Below, one piece after another: positions 7,756 through 14,810 of a stretch of 23,822 bases of DNA; the stretch's first letter is position 1, and every line of letters begins with the position of its first letter. The notes beneath the pieces were generated by a model. That model made no database searches. It had not been told where the DNA came from and saw only the letters and a list, made by a program, of their open reading frames with translations. Origin of the DNA: Bacillota bacterium (GTDB taxonomy: Bacteria; Bacillota; Clostridia; Christensenellales; Aristaeellaceae); NCBI GenBank assembly GCA_023415145.1, contig JAEZLW010000014.1:1-23822 (forward strand), in the 5' to 3' direction. A program made the position numbers and the translations under genes.

Positions 7756-8217
7756 CTACAGACGCTTTTCAAAGCATACAGCCTCGGCACGGCCTTGATA
7801 CCTGCCATAGTTTGCGATCCGCAGGTAGCCATTTCGTTCATAAAAAGATACAGCCCTTTGATTTACGAGCCTTGTCTCCAAGCGCAGCATTTCATAGCCC
7901 ATGATGCCTGCCTGCTTTTCCAAAAAAGATAACAGCCTCGATCCTGTACCTTTTGCCTTCGCACGCACGTACATCCTTTTGATTTCCGCCGTCTTTTCAT
8001 CCAAGGGCCGGAAGGCTCCGCACCCTATGGCTTCCCCCTTCAAGGTTCTGGCAATAACGAACAGGCTTCGGGGAATGCAAACATCCGAAACGCTGAAGGA
8101 GCTTTGCCCGCTGTCGCCGGTGATGGCCTGCAAACACGCAGAAAGCTCGTTCATCAAAACAATAGCGTCGGGTGATCCCGGATCTTCAAAGGCAATGATG
8201 ATATCATCAACGATCAT
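7756..8217 (-). CDS. GNAT-family N-acetyltransferase
   Basis: A 153-residue GCN5-related acetyltransferase, a normal length for a single-domain member. The acetyl-CoA binding motif A is visible as the strand I-K-R-M-Y-V followed by R-A-K-A-K-G-T-G-S-R-L-L (the Q/R-x-x-G-x-G/A loop), with motif B at the L-E-T-R...A-V-S-F-Y-E-R-N-G-Y segment near residues 115-135. The substrate cannot be told from sequence. The start is supported by GGAGGG seven nt upstream and by a promoter at 8261-8289. The MATE exporter gene follows on the same strand; the pair could act on the same compound, but that is inference. Confidence 0.88.
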   Translation of the reverse strand: MIVDDIIIAFEDPGSPDAIVLMNELSACLQAITGDSGQSSFSVSDVCIPRSLFVIARTLKGEAIGCGAFRPLDEKTAEIKRMYVRAKAKGTGSRLLSFLEKQAGIMGYEMLRLETRLVNQRAVSFYERNGYLRIANYGRYQGRAEAVCFEKRL

Positions 8218-8260
8218 TTAGAACCCTCCATATACCATAAACCGTATGAGGAATATAGAC

Positions 8261-8289
8261 ATTTTATCAGGCGGAAACATAAACTGCAA
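8261..8289 (-). promoter_or_regulatory. SigA-type promoter for the GNAT-MATE transcript
   Basis: On the minus strand TTGCAG (8284-8289) and TAAAAT (8261-8266) are separated by 17 nt. The predicted start point, near 8254, gives a leader of about 37 nt before the GNAT ATG at 8217. Confidence 0.6.
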
Positions 8290-8363
8290 CAGCGGCCCTC
8301 CTCACCCGTAAGGCTAGATTCTTGAACATTTCATATATCGCATACATGAGCATTGCCCATAAA

Positions 8364-8385
8364 CCCGTTAAAAAACGGGCTTTTT
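8364..8385 (+). terminator. Orphan intrinsic terminator or attenuator upstream of the deiminase gene
   Basis: CCCGTT at 8364-8369 pairs with AACGGG at 8374-8379 across an AAAA loop and is followed by C and five T (8381-8385), with another T-rich tract to 8398. It reads on the plus strand, yet the upstream neighbour (GNAT) is transcribed away from it, so no gene in this window ends here. It lies in the 256-nt gap between 8217 and the deiminase start and could end a short leader or small RNA; I found no riboswitch that I can name. Confidence 0.6.
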
Positions 8386-8479
8386 ATGTTTGTTTTTTAG
8401 CGCCAGAACTTGGCATGCTTAATCAGGTGGAAAGCAAGCAGAATACAAGGCACAAACACATTGAAGGGCTGTATTGATA

Positions 8480-9400
8480 ATGCTAATGCGTTATGGGATT
8501 GAAAAATTCGGCAGGCTAAAAGCTGTTATGCTGCATCGCCCTCAAAAATCCTTGGCCAAGATAACAGAGGAAAACATGAGATTCTTCTTATTTGATAAAG
8601 TACCGGATGTTGAAAAATATCTTCAGGAGCATCAGCGATATGAAGCTTTGCTGAGAGGCAACGGTGTACAGGTGCATCAACTGTCAGATCATATTCATCG
8701 GAACATCGAACTGCTGGAACGCCTGCCAAATCTGGCCTATCTGCATGATACGGCAGTTGTCAGCACCCATGGGGCAATTGTTTCCAAGATGTCATCACGC
8801 GGCCGCTGCCACGAAGAAATAGTGGTTCGGGAAGCGCTGACCGATTTGGGTGTTCCAACTCTTTATGAACCAATGGAAGGGGAGGAATTTGAGGGCTGTC
8901 TTCTGCTTTCTGAAAAGACGGTATTTGTTGCCGATACACAGCGCCACAGCAAGTATTCCATCAAGAAGTTCATTGATTTTATTCTCGGCTATTTTGATGA
9001 AGTGATCTATGCCATGATACCGCAGGAGAGAAGGTTCATGCACCCTGATATGGTTCTGAACCGTATGACAGATCACCTCATGGTGTATTATCCCCCTGCA
9101 TTCCAGCAGACCTTTTTGATTACCAGGGAAAAAAGCACAGCCATTGATATAAAGGCATGGATGAAGCAAGAACGCAAGGTGGACCTGGTTCCCTTGTCCG
9201 ACCAGGAGCAGATAAAGTGGGGTTGTTCCTTTATTCCGCTTGAACCGGGTGTCATTATCAATTATGACATTTCGCTTTCTTCCAAAACCATTTGTTTGCT
9301 GGAACAGGAAGGGGTAAAGTTCATCCATTTTCATCCTGACGCTTTGTTGGCAGGCGGCGGAAGCCTTAGGTGCCTGACAATGAGGTTGTGGCGGGAGTGA
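8480..9400 (+). CDS. Arginine deiminase / amidinotransferase superfamily protein
   Basis: A 306-residue member of the guanidine-modifying superfamily (arginine deiminase, dimethylargininase, amidinotransferase). The superfamily residues can be placed in order: an N-terminal V-M-L-H-R-P strand; D90 (Y-L-H-D-T, where arginine deiminase has F-x-R-D); E138 (F-E-G); H188 and D190 (M-H-P-D-M-V); and the catalytic C298 in G-G-G-S-L-R-C-L-T-M. It is shorter than classic ArcA (~400 residues) and the E-G-G-D segment of ArcA reads E-G-C-L, so the substrate may not be free arginine. No arcB or arcC lies nearby. The open frame begins at a TTG at 8474 with AAGGG five nt upstream; I prefer the ATG at 8480, but 8474 is possible. 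It appears to be a single-gene transcript. Confidence 0.82.
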   Translation: MLMRYGIEKFGRLKAVMLHRPQKSLAKITEENMRFFLFDKVPDVEKYLQEHQRYEALLRGNGVQVHQLSDHIHRNIELLERLPNLAYLHDTAVVSTHGAIVSKMSSRGRCHEEIVVREALTDLGVPTLYEPMEGEEFEGCLLLSEKTVFVADTQRHSKYSIKKFIDFILGYFDEVIYAMIPQERRFMHPDMVLNRMTDHLMVYYPPAFQQTFLITREKSTAIDIKAWMKQERKVDLVPLSDQEQIKWGCSFIPLEPGVIINYDISLSSKTICLLEQEGVKFIHFHPDALLAGGGSLRCLTMRLWRE

Positions 9401-9453
9401 ATTTTCGAATGACAAGTGCTTTGATATCAATAGTTTGGAAGGGCTAAATGTCG

Positions 9454-9484
9454 TGATGGAGCATAGGGGATTTGAACCTCTGAC
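9454..9484 (-). pseudogene. Decayed 3' fragment of a tRNA-Ala gene
   Basis: Positions 9454-9484 match 28 of 31 bases of the 3' end of the intact tRNA-Ala gene (10779-10809): T arm, 3' acceptor strand, discriminator and CCA. The three changes convert CCA to TCA, GTTCGAA to GTTCAAA in the T loop, and one T-stem base without a compensating change, so the copy cannot be a working tRNA. Similarity stops at the T arm; no D or anticodon arm follows. It is in the same orientation as the intact gene. Confidence 0.75.
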
Positions 9485-9582
9485 TAATTCTTACTATATT
9501 TTATCACCCGAAGCATGATTTGCACGCTGGGAGACGTTTTTCTATCGATGGCATATATTTTCCATGAAGCGGGAGGAAAAAT

Positions 9583-10515
9583 TTGAAACGCGCGCTATTG
9601 ATTCTGGCAGCCCTTCTCCTTTTCCCATATGGCGCACTCGCGGAAACCTTTGGTGATTTCACGTATGTACTGGCGGAAGACGGCGCAGTAATCACAAATT
9701 ACGAAACAGACGATGCGCCGCAAACGCTCATCCTGCCCTCCAGCATCGGAGGTCATCCCGTGGTATCCATTGGCAAAAACGCGCTGAACAACAGTACATG
9801 CACGTGGGACGGAGAAAAGGTTAACACGCTCATCCTGCCCTCCACCTTAAAGCGCGTGGAGGAAGATGCCTTCCAGTGCTGCCATGACGTGGGCACCATC
9901 GTATTCCCGGCCTCCATCGAAGCGATACCCGAAGGCTGCTTTTCCCACGTGACCGCGCAGATGCTTGTGGATGCCAATAACCCCTGGTATTACGTGCAGG
10001 ACGGATACCTAATAGACCGGCGCACTGAGACGCTTTTGTATAGCCCCTGCCTGGAAGAAGAAATAGAAGTAACGCTGCCCAACGTGAAGCGCATCGGGTC
10101 CATCGCGCTGGAAAACCTAAGCGTCAGCATTGTGCTGCCGGATACGCTGGAAAGCATAGGTTCCTACGCACTTTACACCTGCACCAACACAGTGGAGCTT
10201 TCTATCCCCGACAGCGTCACTGCGCTGGATGAAGGCGCGCTGTCGATAGAGTCTTTGCAGCATGTCCACCTGCCCAAAAACCTTTCGCAGATTCCGGCCT
10301 ACTGTTTCCGTGATTCGAATCTTCAGGAGATCGAACTTCCGCAAGGCATAACATCCATCGGTGAATTCGCTTTCGAAGGCACGGAGCTTACATCGGTCAC
10401 TCTGCCCAGATCAGTCAGATTTGTGGGCTATAGCGCTTTTGATAATACGGTTAAGGTCATTTGCCTTTCCAATGATGTACACTTCGAGACTTATGAAGAA
10501 TTCTGGAATAAGTAA
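9583..10515 (+). CDS. Secreted BspA-type leucine-rich repeat protein
   Basis: A 310-residue secreted protein. The N-terminus is a clear signal peptide (basic M-K-R, hydrophobic core, A-L-A before residue ~21), with no lipobox cysteine. The rest is made of ~23-residue BspA/LRR_5 repeats with the pattern L-x-x-I-x-L-P-x-S/T-L/V-x-x-I-G/E-x-x-A-F, for example near residues 69-95, 160-190 and 240-285. Such repeats are common in surface proteins of gut and oral Clostridia and usually mediate binding; no catalytic domain is present and there is no LPxTG, SLH or other wall anchor at the C-terminus. The start is TTG at 9583, supported by GGGAGG six nt upstream. A weak TTGCAC-17-TATCGA promoter lies at 9520-9548. 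It sits alone between the tRNA fragment and the intact tRNA. Confidence 0.85.
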   Translation: MKRALLILAALLLFPYGALAETFGDFTYVLAEDGAVITNYETDDAPQTLILPSSIGGHPVVSIGKNALNNSTCTWDGEKVNTLILPSTLKRVEEDAFQCCHDVGTIVFPASIEAIPEGCFSHVTAQMLVDANNPWYYVQDGYLIDRRTETLLYSPCLEEEIEVTLPNVKRIGSIALENLSVSIVLPDTLESIGSYALYTCTNTVELSIPDSVTALDEGALSIESLQHVHLPKNLSQIPAYCFRDSNLQEIELPQGITSIGEFAFEGTELTSVTLPRSVRFVGYSAFDNTVKVICLSNDVHFETYEEFWNK

Positions 10516-10739
10516 ATACAAATATAGAGGAAACAAGAATACTGACATGTCTGTGGAGACGCGATACATCCGCAGGTTGAATGACATGTTTTTTTCTTTA
10601 TGTCAAGGTGAACTCTGGTATGTGTGGGCGTGGAGGGTAAGGCTTAATAGAATGCTCTAGCTGTATTTTAAGAAAATCATATTCTAGGTACAGATTGTTG
10701 GACACCTGAACGTGTACTTTTGTGTGTACTTTGCAAAAT
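10516..10739. other. Intergenic region with no recognised gene
   Basis: About 220 nt between the LRR gene and the terminator hairpin. I see no convincing coding frame with a ribosome binding site. A short direct repeat, TGACATGT, occurs twice (about 10542 and 10581), and the second copy can pair with a TGTCA 12 nt further on to make a weak hairpin. It is AT-richer than its surroundings. Confidence 0.4.
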
Positions 10740-10775
10740 AAAAAGCCCGCAACCCGTTGAGATTGCCGGCTTTTT
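10740..10775 (-). terminator. Terminator downstream of tRNA-Ala, possibly bidirectional
   Basis: AAAAAGCC (10740-10747) pairs with GGCTTTTT (10768-10775); after a C-C mismatch the stem continues with GCAA/TTGC. Both strands end in a T5 run, so it can end the tRNA transcript on the minus strand and the LRR transcript on the plus strand. Confidence 0.75.
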
Positions 10776-10778
10776 GAT

Positions 10779-10854
10779 TGGTGGAGCATAGGGGATTCGA
10801 ACCCCTGACCTCAACGATGCGAACGTTGCGCGCTACCAACTGTGCTAATGCCCC
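10779..10854 (-). tRNA. tRNA-Ala, anticodon CGC
   Basis: A complete 76-nt cloverleaf with encoded CCA. On the minus strand it starts GGGGCAT and ends ATGCTCC-A-CCA; the acceptor stem holds the G3-U70 wobble that identifies alanine tRNAs. The D stem GCAC/GCGC has one A-C mismatch. The anticodon stem CAACG/CGTTG encloses the loop TTCGCAT, giving anticodon CGC (codon GCG). The variable loop is AGGTC, and the T arm is AGGGG-TTCGAAT-CCCCT. Confidence 0.95.
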
Positions 10855-11047
10855 ATGTATGTAGTGTTGACCGGCGCTTCAAGGCCATGCACGAAGAATG
10901 CCGACCGGTTGGGAAGCGGCACTGTATCGCCGGCCGTCATGACCAGCGCAAGCGCATGTCAACCACGCGAATTATCATATCATGGCATGAGGGGAAATTC
11001 AAGGGTCTGATTTTGAAAATATGAAAATTTTTGCGCTGTGCGTGCGG

Positions 11048-11077
11048 TTGACAGCCCACATATCGTCCCATTATAAT
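11048..11077 (+). promoter_or_regulatory. Consensus SigA promoter for the nucleosidase gene
   Basis: A perfect TTGACA (11048-11053) and a perfect TATAAT (11072-11077) are separated by 18 nt, about 35 nt before the ATG at 11113. It is one of the two strongest promoters in the window. Confidence 0.85.
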
Positions 11078-11112
11078 GGAAAAATCAGTTTGTACGGCGG
11101 GGGAATAAGGCC

Positions 11113-11802
11113 ATGCTTGGTTTGATCAGTGCCATGAGGGTGGAAATGGAGTTCATTGCGGCAGCGCTTGAAAAGGATCAAACCGAACTTGTAGGCGGCG
11201 CTGCATTCCAGACAGGCATCTTGTGGGGACACGAGGTAGTGCTTTGCGTCTGCGGGCCTGGGAAGGTGAATGCTGCGTTGTGCACCCAGGCGATGATACA
11301 ACACTATCATCCGGAGGCGGTGTTAAATCTGGGCGTGGCCGGGTCGCTGAGCGACGAGGTTTCCATTGGCGATGTGGTGGTAGGCACCTATGCCGTGCAG
11401 CACGATATGGACACAACCCCCCTGGGCGATCCGCCGGGCTATATCTCCGGCATCGGCCTGATACGGCTGCCGCTGGATGACATGCTTCAAAACAAGCTTC
11501 GCCATGCCCTTATAGCGCTGCAGGACATAAAAGGCGCATTTGGCGGTATCGCCACGGGCGACCAGTTTCTCCATGATGGAATGCGCAGGAGCAGCGTACG
11601 GGAACAATTTGATGCCATTTGTTGTGAGATGGAGGGCGGAGCTGTTGCCCATGTATGCCATGTAAACGGCGTGCCCTGCGCCATCGTCCGTGCCATATCC
11701 GACAACGCGGATGGCTTGTCCGACGTGGACTTTCCGAAATTTGTGAAGCACGCCGCAGAAAACTCGGTGCGGCTGGTAAAGCAATTCCTGCAGGATGCCT
11801 GA
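11113..11802 (+). CDS. mtnN: 5'-methylthioadenosine/S-adenosylhomocysteine nucleosidase
   Basis: A 229-residue MTA/SAH nucleosidase, which removes adenine from methylthioadenosine and S-adenosylhomocysteine to recycle S-adenosylmethionine by-products in the cytosol. Family signatures are all visible: the N-terminal G-L-I-S-A-M-x-x-E-M (catalytic Glu near residue 11), the C-G-P-G-K-V-N-A-A loop, L-N-L-G-V-A-G-S, then A-T-G-D-Q-F, the ribose-contacting C-E-M-E-G-G-A-V-A-H-V segment, and the catalytic Asp in R-A-I-S-D-N-A-D. Length matches the family. It has its own consensus promoter and is followed 97 nt later by darA, which has a separate promoter. Confidence 0.95.
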   Translation: MLGLISAMRVEMEFIAAALEKDQTELVGGAAFQTGILWGHEVVLCVCGPGKVNAALCTQAMIQHYHPEAVLNLGVAGSLSDEVSIGDVVVGTYAVQHDMDTTPLGDPPGYISGIGLIRLPLDDMLQNKLRHALIALQDIKGAFGGIATGDQFLHDGMRRSSVREQFDAICCEMEGGAVAHVCHVNGVPCAIVRAISDNADGLSDVDFPKFVKHAAENSVRLVKQFLQDA

Positions 11803-11817
11803 TTCCTGCCGCATGAA

Positions 11818-11846
11818 TTGATTTTTCCTTCTCTTTGTTGTATACT
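11818..11846 (+). promoter_or_regulatory. SigA-type promoter for darA-holB-ricT
   Basis: TTGATT (11818-11823) and TATACT (11841-11846) are separated by 17 nt. It lies after the mtnN stop and 54 nt before the darA start. Confidence 0.6.
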
Positions 11847-11899
11847 GAACATAAGATGGCACAAACATCTATGAAATCGATCCGAAAGGAGGTAGTTTC

Positions 11900-12229
11900 A
11901 TGAAACTGATCGTGGCTATTGTACAGGACGAGGACGCTTCCCGGTTGATCAGCCAACTGATGAACGATGGCTTTGGTGTAACGAAACTGGCTACCACCGG
12001 CGGCTTTTTGCGGGCGGGAAATACGACGCTCCTGGTTGGCGTGGAGGATGACCGGTTTGACAGCGCCATGGCCGTCATTGAAAAGGTTTGCAAGAGCCGC
12101 AAGCAGATTGCTACATCACCTACCTCTATGGCCGGGGTATCCGGCGTATATTCACCCTATCCCATCGAGGTAATGGTAGGGGGAGCCACCATTTTTGTGC
12201 TGACGGTGGACCAATTCGTCAAGCTGTAG
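11900..12229 (+). CDS. darA: PII-like cyclic di-AMP receptor DarA (YaaQ family)
   Basis: A 109-residue protein of the YaaQ/DarA family, PII-like trimers that bind cyclic di-AMP and are thought to signal potassium and osmotic status. Recognition rests on the N-terminal strand M-K-L-I-V-A-I-V-Q-D-E-D, the T-K-L-A-T-T-G-G-F-L-R-A-G-N-T-T-L-L-V-G segment (which includes the nucleotide-binding loop) and the C-terminal G-G-A-T-I-F-V-L-T-V-D-Q-F end. Length and motifs are standard. An AAAGGAGG ribosome binding site precedes the ATG. The holB gene follows within about 30 nt, the same order as in Bacillus subtilis, although yaaR, which lies between them there, is absent. Confidence 0.95.
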   Translation: MKLIVAIVQDEDASRLISQLMNDGFGVTKLATTGGFLRAGNTTLLVGVEDDRFDSAMAVIEKVCKSRKQIATSPTSMAGVSGVYSPYPIEVMVGGATIFVLTVDQFVKL

Positions 12230-12256
12230 GCATAGCCTTGCGGAAAGGTGGTTTCC

Positions 12257-13273
12257 TTGTCTGATGCAGCCCGTCATGGAAAGGACAGCGCGTCCGGCAT
12301 TGCGGAGAATATCCGGCCGGGCGCTCTTTTCCATAGGCTGATACAGGAATTTTTCAGTGGCAGCGCTGTACATGCCTACCTTTTTACCGGCCCGCGTGGT
12401 GTGGGAAAAAGAACGCTGGCCGCCCAGTGCGCCATGGTCTTATTGTGCACGGGGGAAGATAAGCCCTGTTTTTCATGCCCGCCCTGCATTCGTTTCCTGG
12501 ATGGAACGCATCCGGATGTGAAGATTATTACAGGGGAAAAATCCATTGGCGTGGATATGATTCGCGAAGCTGTGCGCCTGACGGGGGAGCATGCCTTCGA
12601 GGGCGGTCGGCGCGTGATCATCATTGAGCGGGCAGAAAAGATGACAGCCCAGGCACAAAACTGCCTGTTGAAAACGCTGGAGGAGCCGCCGGGGGATACG
12701 GTATTCCTGCTGACGGCGGAGGAAGGTTCCTCCCTTTTGCCCACAGTGGTATCCCGCTGCCGTATAAAGCCCATCCCACCCTGGACACAGGAAGAGATGG
12801 AGCCCGTTTTGATAAAAAATGGAGTGCCCAAGGAACGAACGGAGGATTTGTTTCTGTCAAGCGGAGGCAGCATCGGCGCGGCGCTTATGCGCTATAGGGA
12901 CCCTTCCTTTGGGGAACTGCGAAAAAAGGTATTGGATACAGTCTTTTCTGTAGAGAGCGCCAAAGATGTCTTCCCCATCAGCAATTCCATGCGGGAGGAT
13001 AAAGAACAGGCGGACAGCTTTCTGGATATGGCGGAAAGCCTTGCCCGGGAAGTAATGCTAACCCGTTTGGGCCAGCGCGATGAAAAGGTGCTGGAGGAGT
13101 ATCCACGGTGCTGGCAATTGGCGGGGGGGATAGCACCCATTCTGTCGCTGCAAGGGGTGATGGACGCAATCTTTCTGGCCCGGCGCCGCAAAGCAAGTCA
13201 AGTAAGCTGGCAGGCGGTTCTGGAGGAACTGCTGCTTAAAATAACGGAGGAACTCAAAGCATGGCAACTGTAA
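12257..13273 (+). CDS. holB: DNA polymerase III delta' subunit
   Basis: The delta' subunit of the DNA polymerase III clamp loader, which helps open and load the sliding clamp. A Walker-A-like G-P-R-G-V-G-K-R-T lies at residues ~45-53. It is followed by the zinc module with cysteines C64, C71, C74 and C77, the G-T-H-P-D-V segment, an E-R-A-E-K-M-T-x-x-A-Q-N-C-L-L-K-T-L-E-E-P-P region, and the S-R-C arginine-finger motif near residue 174. The C-terminal half is a typical variable helical region. The frame is open from a GTG at 12248, but AAAGGTGG at 12244-12251 is better placed for the TTG at 12257. The last 13 nt overlap ricT, implying translational coupling. Confidence 0.93.
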   Translation: MSDAARHGKDSASGIAENIRPGALFHRLIQEFFSGSAVHAYLFTGPRGVGKRTLAAQCAMVLLCTGEDKPCFSCPPCIRFLDGTHPDVKIITGEKSIGVDMIREAVRLTGEHAFEGGRRVIIIERAEKMTAQAQNCLLKTLEEPPGDTVFLLTAEEGSSLLPTVVSRCRIKPIPPWTQEEMEPVLIKNGVPKERTEDLFLSSGGSIGAALMRYRDPSFGELRKKVLDTVFSVESAKDVFPISNSMREDKEQADSFLDMAESLAREVMLTRLGQRDEKVLEEYPRCWQLAGGIAPILSLQGVMDAIFLARRRKASQVSWQAVLEELLLKITEELKAWQL

Positions 13274-14412
13274 TCGGCGTCCGCTTCAAAAACGCGGGCA
13301 AGCTGTATTTTTTCCACCCGGGTACTTTATGGCCGTCCGCCGGGGATTATGTGATTGTGGAAACGGCCAGGGGTGTGGAGTTTGGTGAAGTGGTCACTGG
13401 CGTGCGTGAGATCGATGACGATCAGATTATCGCGCCGCTCAAGCAGGTAATCCGCATTGCTTCCGCGGATGACATAGCGCATGCCCAGGACAATGAAAAG
13501 AACGAGCGGGAAGCGTATGCCGTTTGCCAGCGTAAAATAACAGAGCATAAGCTGGATATGAAGCTGGTCAGCGTGGAATACACCTTCGACAATTCTAATA
13601 TTTTGTTTTATTTTACCCCCAACGGCCGGGTGGATTTCCGCTCCCTGGTCAAGGACCTGGCTTCCGTATTCAAAACCCGCATTGAGCTTCGGCAGATCGG
13701 TGTCCGGGATGAGGCAAAGATGCTGGGGGGCTTGGGGCCTTGTGGCAGGCCTATCTGCTGTGGCAGCTTTCTTGGTGATTTCCAGCCCGTTTCCATCAAA
13801 ATGGCCAAGGAGCAGAATCTTTCTCTCAATCCTACCAAGATTTCCGGTGTGTGCGGACGGCTGATGTGCTGCCTGAAATACGAGCAGGACAATTACGAGC
13901 TGACCCGCAAACGCATGCCCAAAGTAGGCAAAGAGGTGATTGTGCCCGATGGCCGTGGTGTGGTTTGGGATGTGAATGTCATCAAGGAAACGGTGCGGGT
14001 AAGGGTTCAAAAGGGTGATTCCAGCGAGTTGAAGGATTATCCCATGACCGATGTTCAACGCACAGCACAGCAGAATGCGCCGGAGACGGCTCAGGCTGCT
14101 CCCAGGGAAGAGAGCGTACCGGAAGCCCGCCCGTCCAAGAAGGAACGGCACTCTAAACCTATTGTAAGTGCCGGTGAAGACAGCAAGCCCGTGCCTGTTT
14201 CGCCTTGGCTTGCTGCAGTCGACCATGCCATGCGTGCTGCCAGCAAGCAGGATGACGATCTTCCGGAGGAATTTATGGAGGAATCGGGCGAGGACAAGGA
14301 TTTTGCTTTGGATGAGGATGTGTCAGAGGTGAATCCGGATGATCTTTTGTCTTTTCCTGATCTGATGGAGGATGCTCCGCAAATCGGCACTGAGGATGAA
14401 GATCAACTGTAA
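13261..14412 (+). CDS. ricT: RicT (YaaT, PSP1-domain) regulatory protein
   Basis: A PSP1-domain protein of the YaaT/RicT family. In B. subtilis RicT works with RicA and RicF as the iron-sulfur Y-complex that promotes mRNA maturation by RNase Y and affects sporulation, competence and biofilm. The cysteine pattern is intact: C161, C166 and C167 (G-P-C-G-R-P-I-C-C) and C198, C203 and C204 (V-C-G-R-L-M-C-C). The C-terminal ~130 residues after the conserved domain are a Pro/Glu/Asp-rich, low-complexity tail ending very acidic, longer than usual (total 383 residues versus ~275 in B. subtilis). Its ATG lies inside the holB 3' end (13-nt overlap), so the two are coupled. ricA and ricF are not in this window. 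Confidence 0.93.
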   Translation: MATVIGVRFKNAGKLYFFHPGTLWPSAGDYVIVETARGVEFGEVVTGVREIDDDQIIAPLKQVIRIASADDIAHAQDNEKNEREAYAVCQRKITEHKLDMKLVSVEYTFDNSNILFYFTPNGRVDFRSLVKDLASVFKTRIELRQIGVRDEAKMLGGLGPCGRPICCGSFLGDFQPVSIKMAKEQNLSLNPTKISGVCGRLMCCLKYEQDNYELTRKRMPKVGKEVIVPDGRGVVWDVNVIKETVRVRVQKGDSSELKDYPMTDVQRTAQQNAPETAQAAPREESVPEARPSKKERHSKPIVSAGEDSKPVPVSPWLAAVDHAMRAASKQDDDLPEEFMEESGEDKDFALDEDVSEVNPDDLLSFPDLMEDAPQIGTEDEDQL

Positions 14413-14447
14413 CAATCTGTTTTCCTGATCTCTATCCTTATTTTGGC

Positions 14448-14476
14448 TTGCATTTGCCCTTACAGCGTGCTATGAT
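14448..14476 (+). promoter_or_regulatory. SigA-type extended -10 promoter for the ferredoxin gene
   Basis: TTGCAT (14448-14453) and TATGAT (14471-14476) are spaced 17 nt apart, with TG at the extended -10 position (14468-14469). It gives a leader of roughly 50 nt before the ferredoxin ATG. Confidence 0.65.
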
Positions 14477-14535
14477 AGTCAAGGCAGTTTTTATTGTATC
14501 CGGTCATTGATGGTGTACAAGGAGGTGAATCCACC

Positions 14536-14706
14536 ATGGCATACAAAATTTCCGATGAATGCATCAGCTGCGGCGCTTGTGAACCTGAATGCCCCGTACA
14601 GGCGATTTCCGAAGGCGACAGCAAGTACGAGATCGATCCTGAAAAGTGCATCGACTGCGGTGCTTGTGCCGATGTCTGCCCCGTGGGTGCCCCCGCACAA
14701 GAATAA
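14536..14706 (+). CDS. 2[4Fe-4S] bacterial-type ferredoxin
   Basis: A 56-residue clostridial-type ferredoxin, a small soluble electron carrier. Two complete C-x2-C-x2-C-x3-C-P motifs are present: C9, C12, C15 and C19, then C38, C41, C44 and C48, each expected to bind one [4Fe-4S] cluster in the usual crossed arrangement. The internal twofold repeat is clear. GGAGGTG at 14521-14527 is 8 nt before the ATG. The gene is monocistronic: its own promoter at 14448-14476 and a strong terminator at 14718-14750. A longer frame from 14494 would add 14 residues but has no ribosome binding site. Confidence 0.97.
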   Translation: MAYKISDECISCGACEPECPVQAISEGDSKYEIDPEKCIDCGACADVCPVGAPAQE

Positions 14707-14717
14707 GCCATTGTTTT

Positions 14718-14750
14718 AAAGCCTCCCGTCCAGCGGACGGGAGGCTTTTT
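14718..14750 (+). terminator. Strong intrinsic terminator after the ferredoxin gene
   Basis: GCCTCCCGTC (14721-14730) pairs perfectly with GACGGGAGGC (14736-14745) around a 5-nt loop, flanked by A3 and followed by T5. It lies 12 nt after the ferredoxin stop codon. Confidence 0.95.
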
Positions 14751-14810
14751 GTTTTTGAAGCCACGCGATTTCTCTTTCCTATTTGCATTGTGACAAATTG
14801 GTGATACCCG

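Larger units (their letters stand above)
9454..10809. mobile_element. Possible remnant of a tRNA-targeted insertion carrying an LRR gene
   Basis: Inference. The interval is bounded by two direct copies of a tRNA-Ala 3' end (9454-9484 and 10779-10809), the arrangement left when an element integrates into a tRNA 3' end and recreates the tRNA. The decayed copy is on the 3' side of the tRNA, as this model requires. The interval holds only the secreted LRR gene and no integrase, so it would be a reduced remnant; a tRNA gene duplication followed by decay is an alternative. Confidence 0.3.

Noticed and set aside
6263..8217. A drug-resistance cassette (MATE plus GNAT)
   Set aside because: Both are generic families, there is no mobile-element sign nearby, and adjacency alone does not show resistance.
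8322..8347. A promoter driving the orphan terminator transcript (TTGAAC at 8322)
   Set aside because: No acceptable -10 hexamer at 16-18 nt spacing.
8795..9430. 211-codon minus-strand frame opposite the deiminase-like gene
   Set aside because: The plus-strand product has all superfamily catalytic residues; the minus frame has no recognisable content.
9454..9484. A second functional tRNA gene
   Set aside because: Only the T arm and 3' acceptor strand are present, with an unpaired T-stem change and no CCA.
10581..10604. Hairpin TGACAT/ATGTCA as a terminator of the LRR gene
   Set aside because: Six AT-rich pairs with a 12-nt loop and no T-run after it; the hairpin at 10740-10775 is a better candidate.
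13327..14226. 299-codon minus-strand frame opposite ricT
   Set aside because: Shadow of ricT, whose cysteine motifs, start and coupling to holB are clear; the shadow has no domain and no good ribosome binding site.
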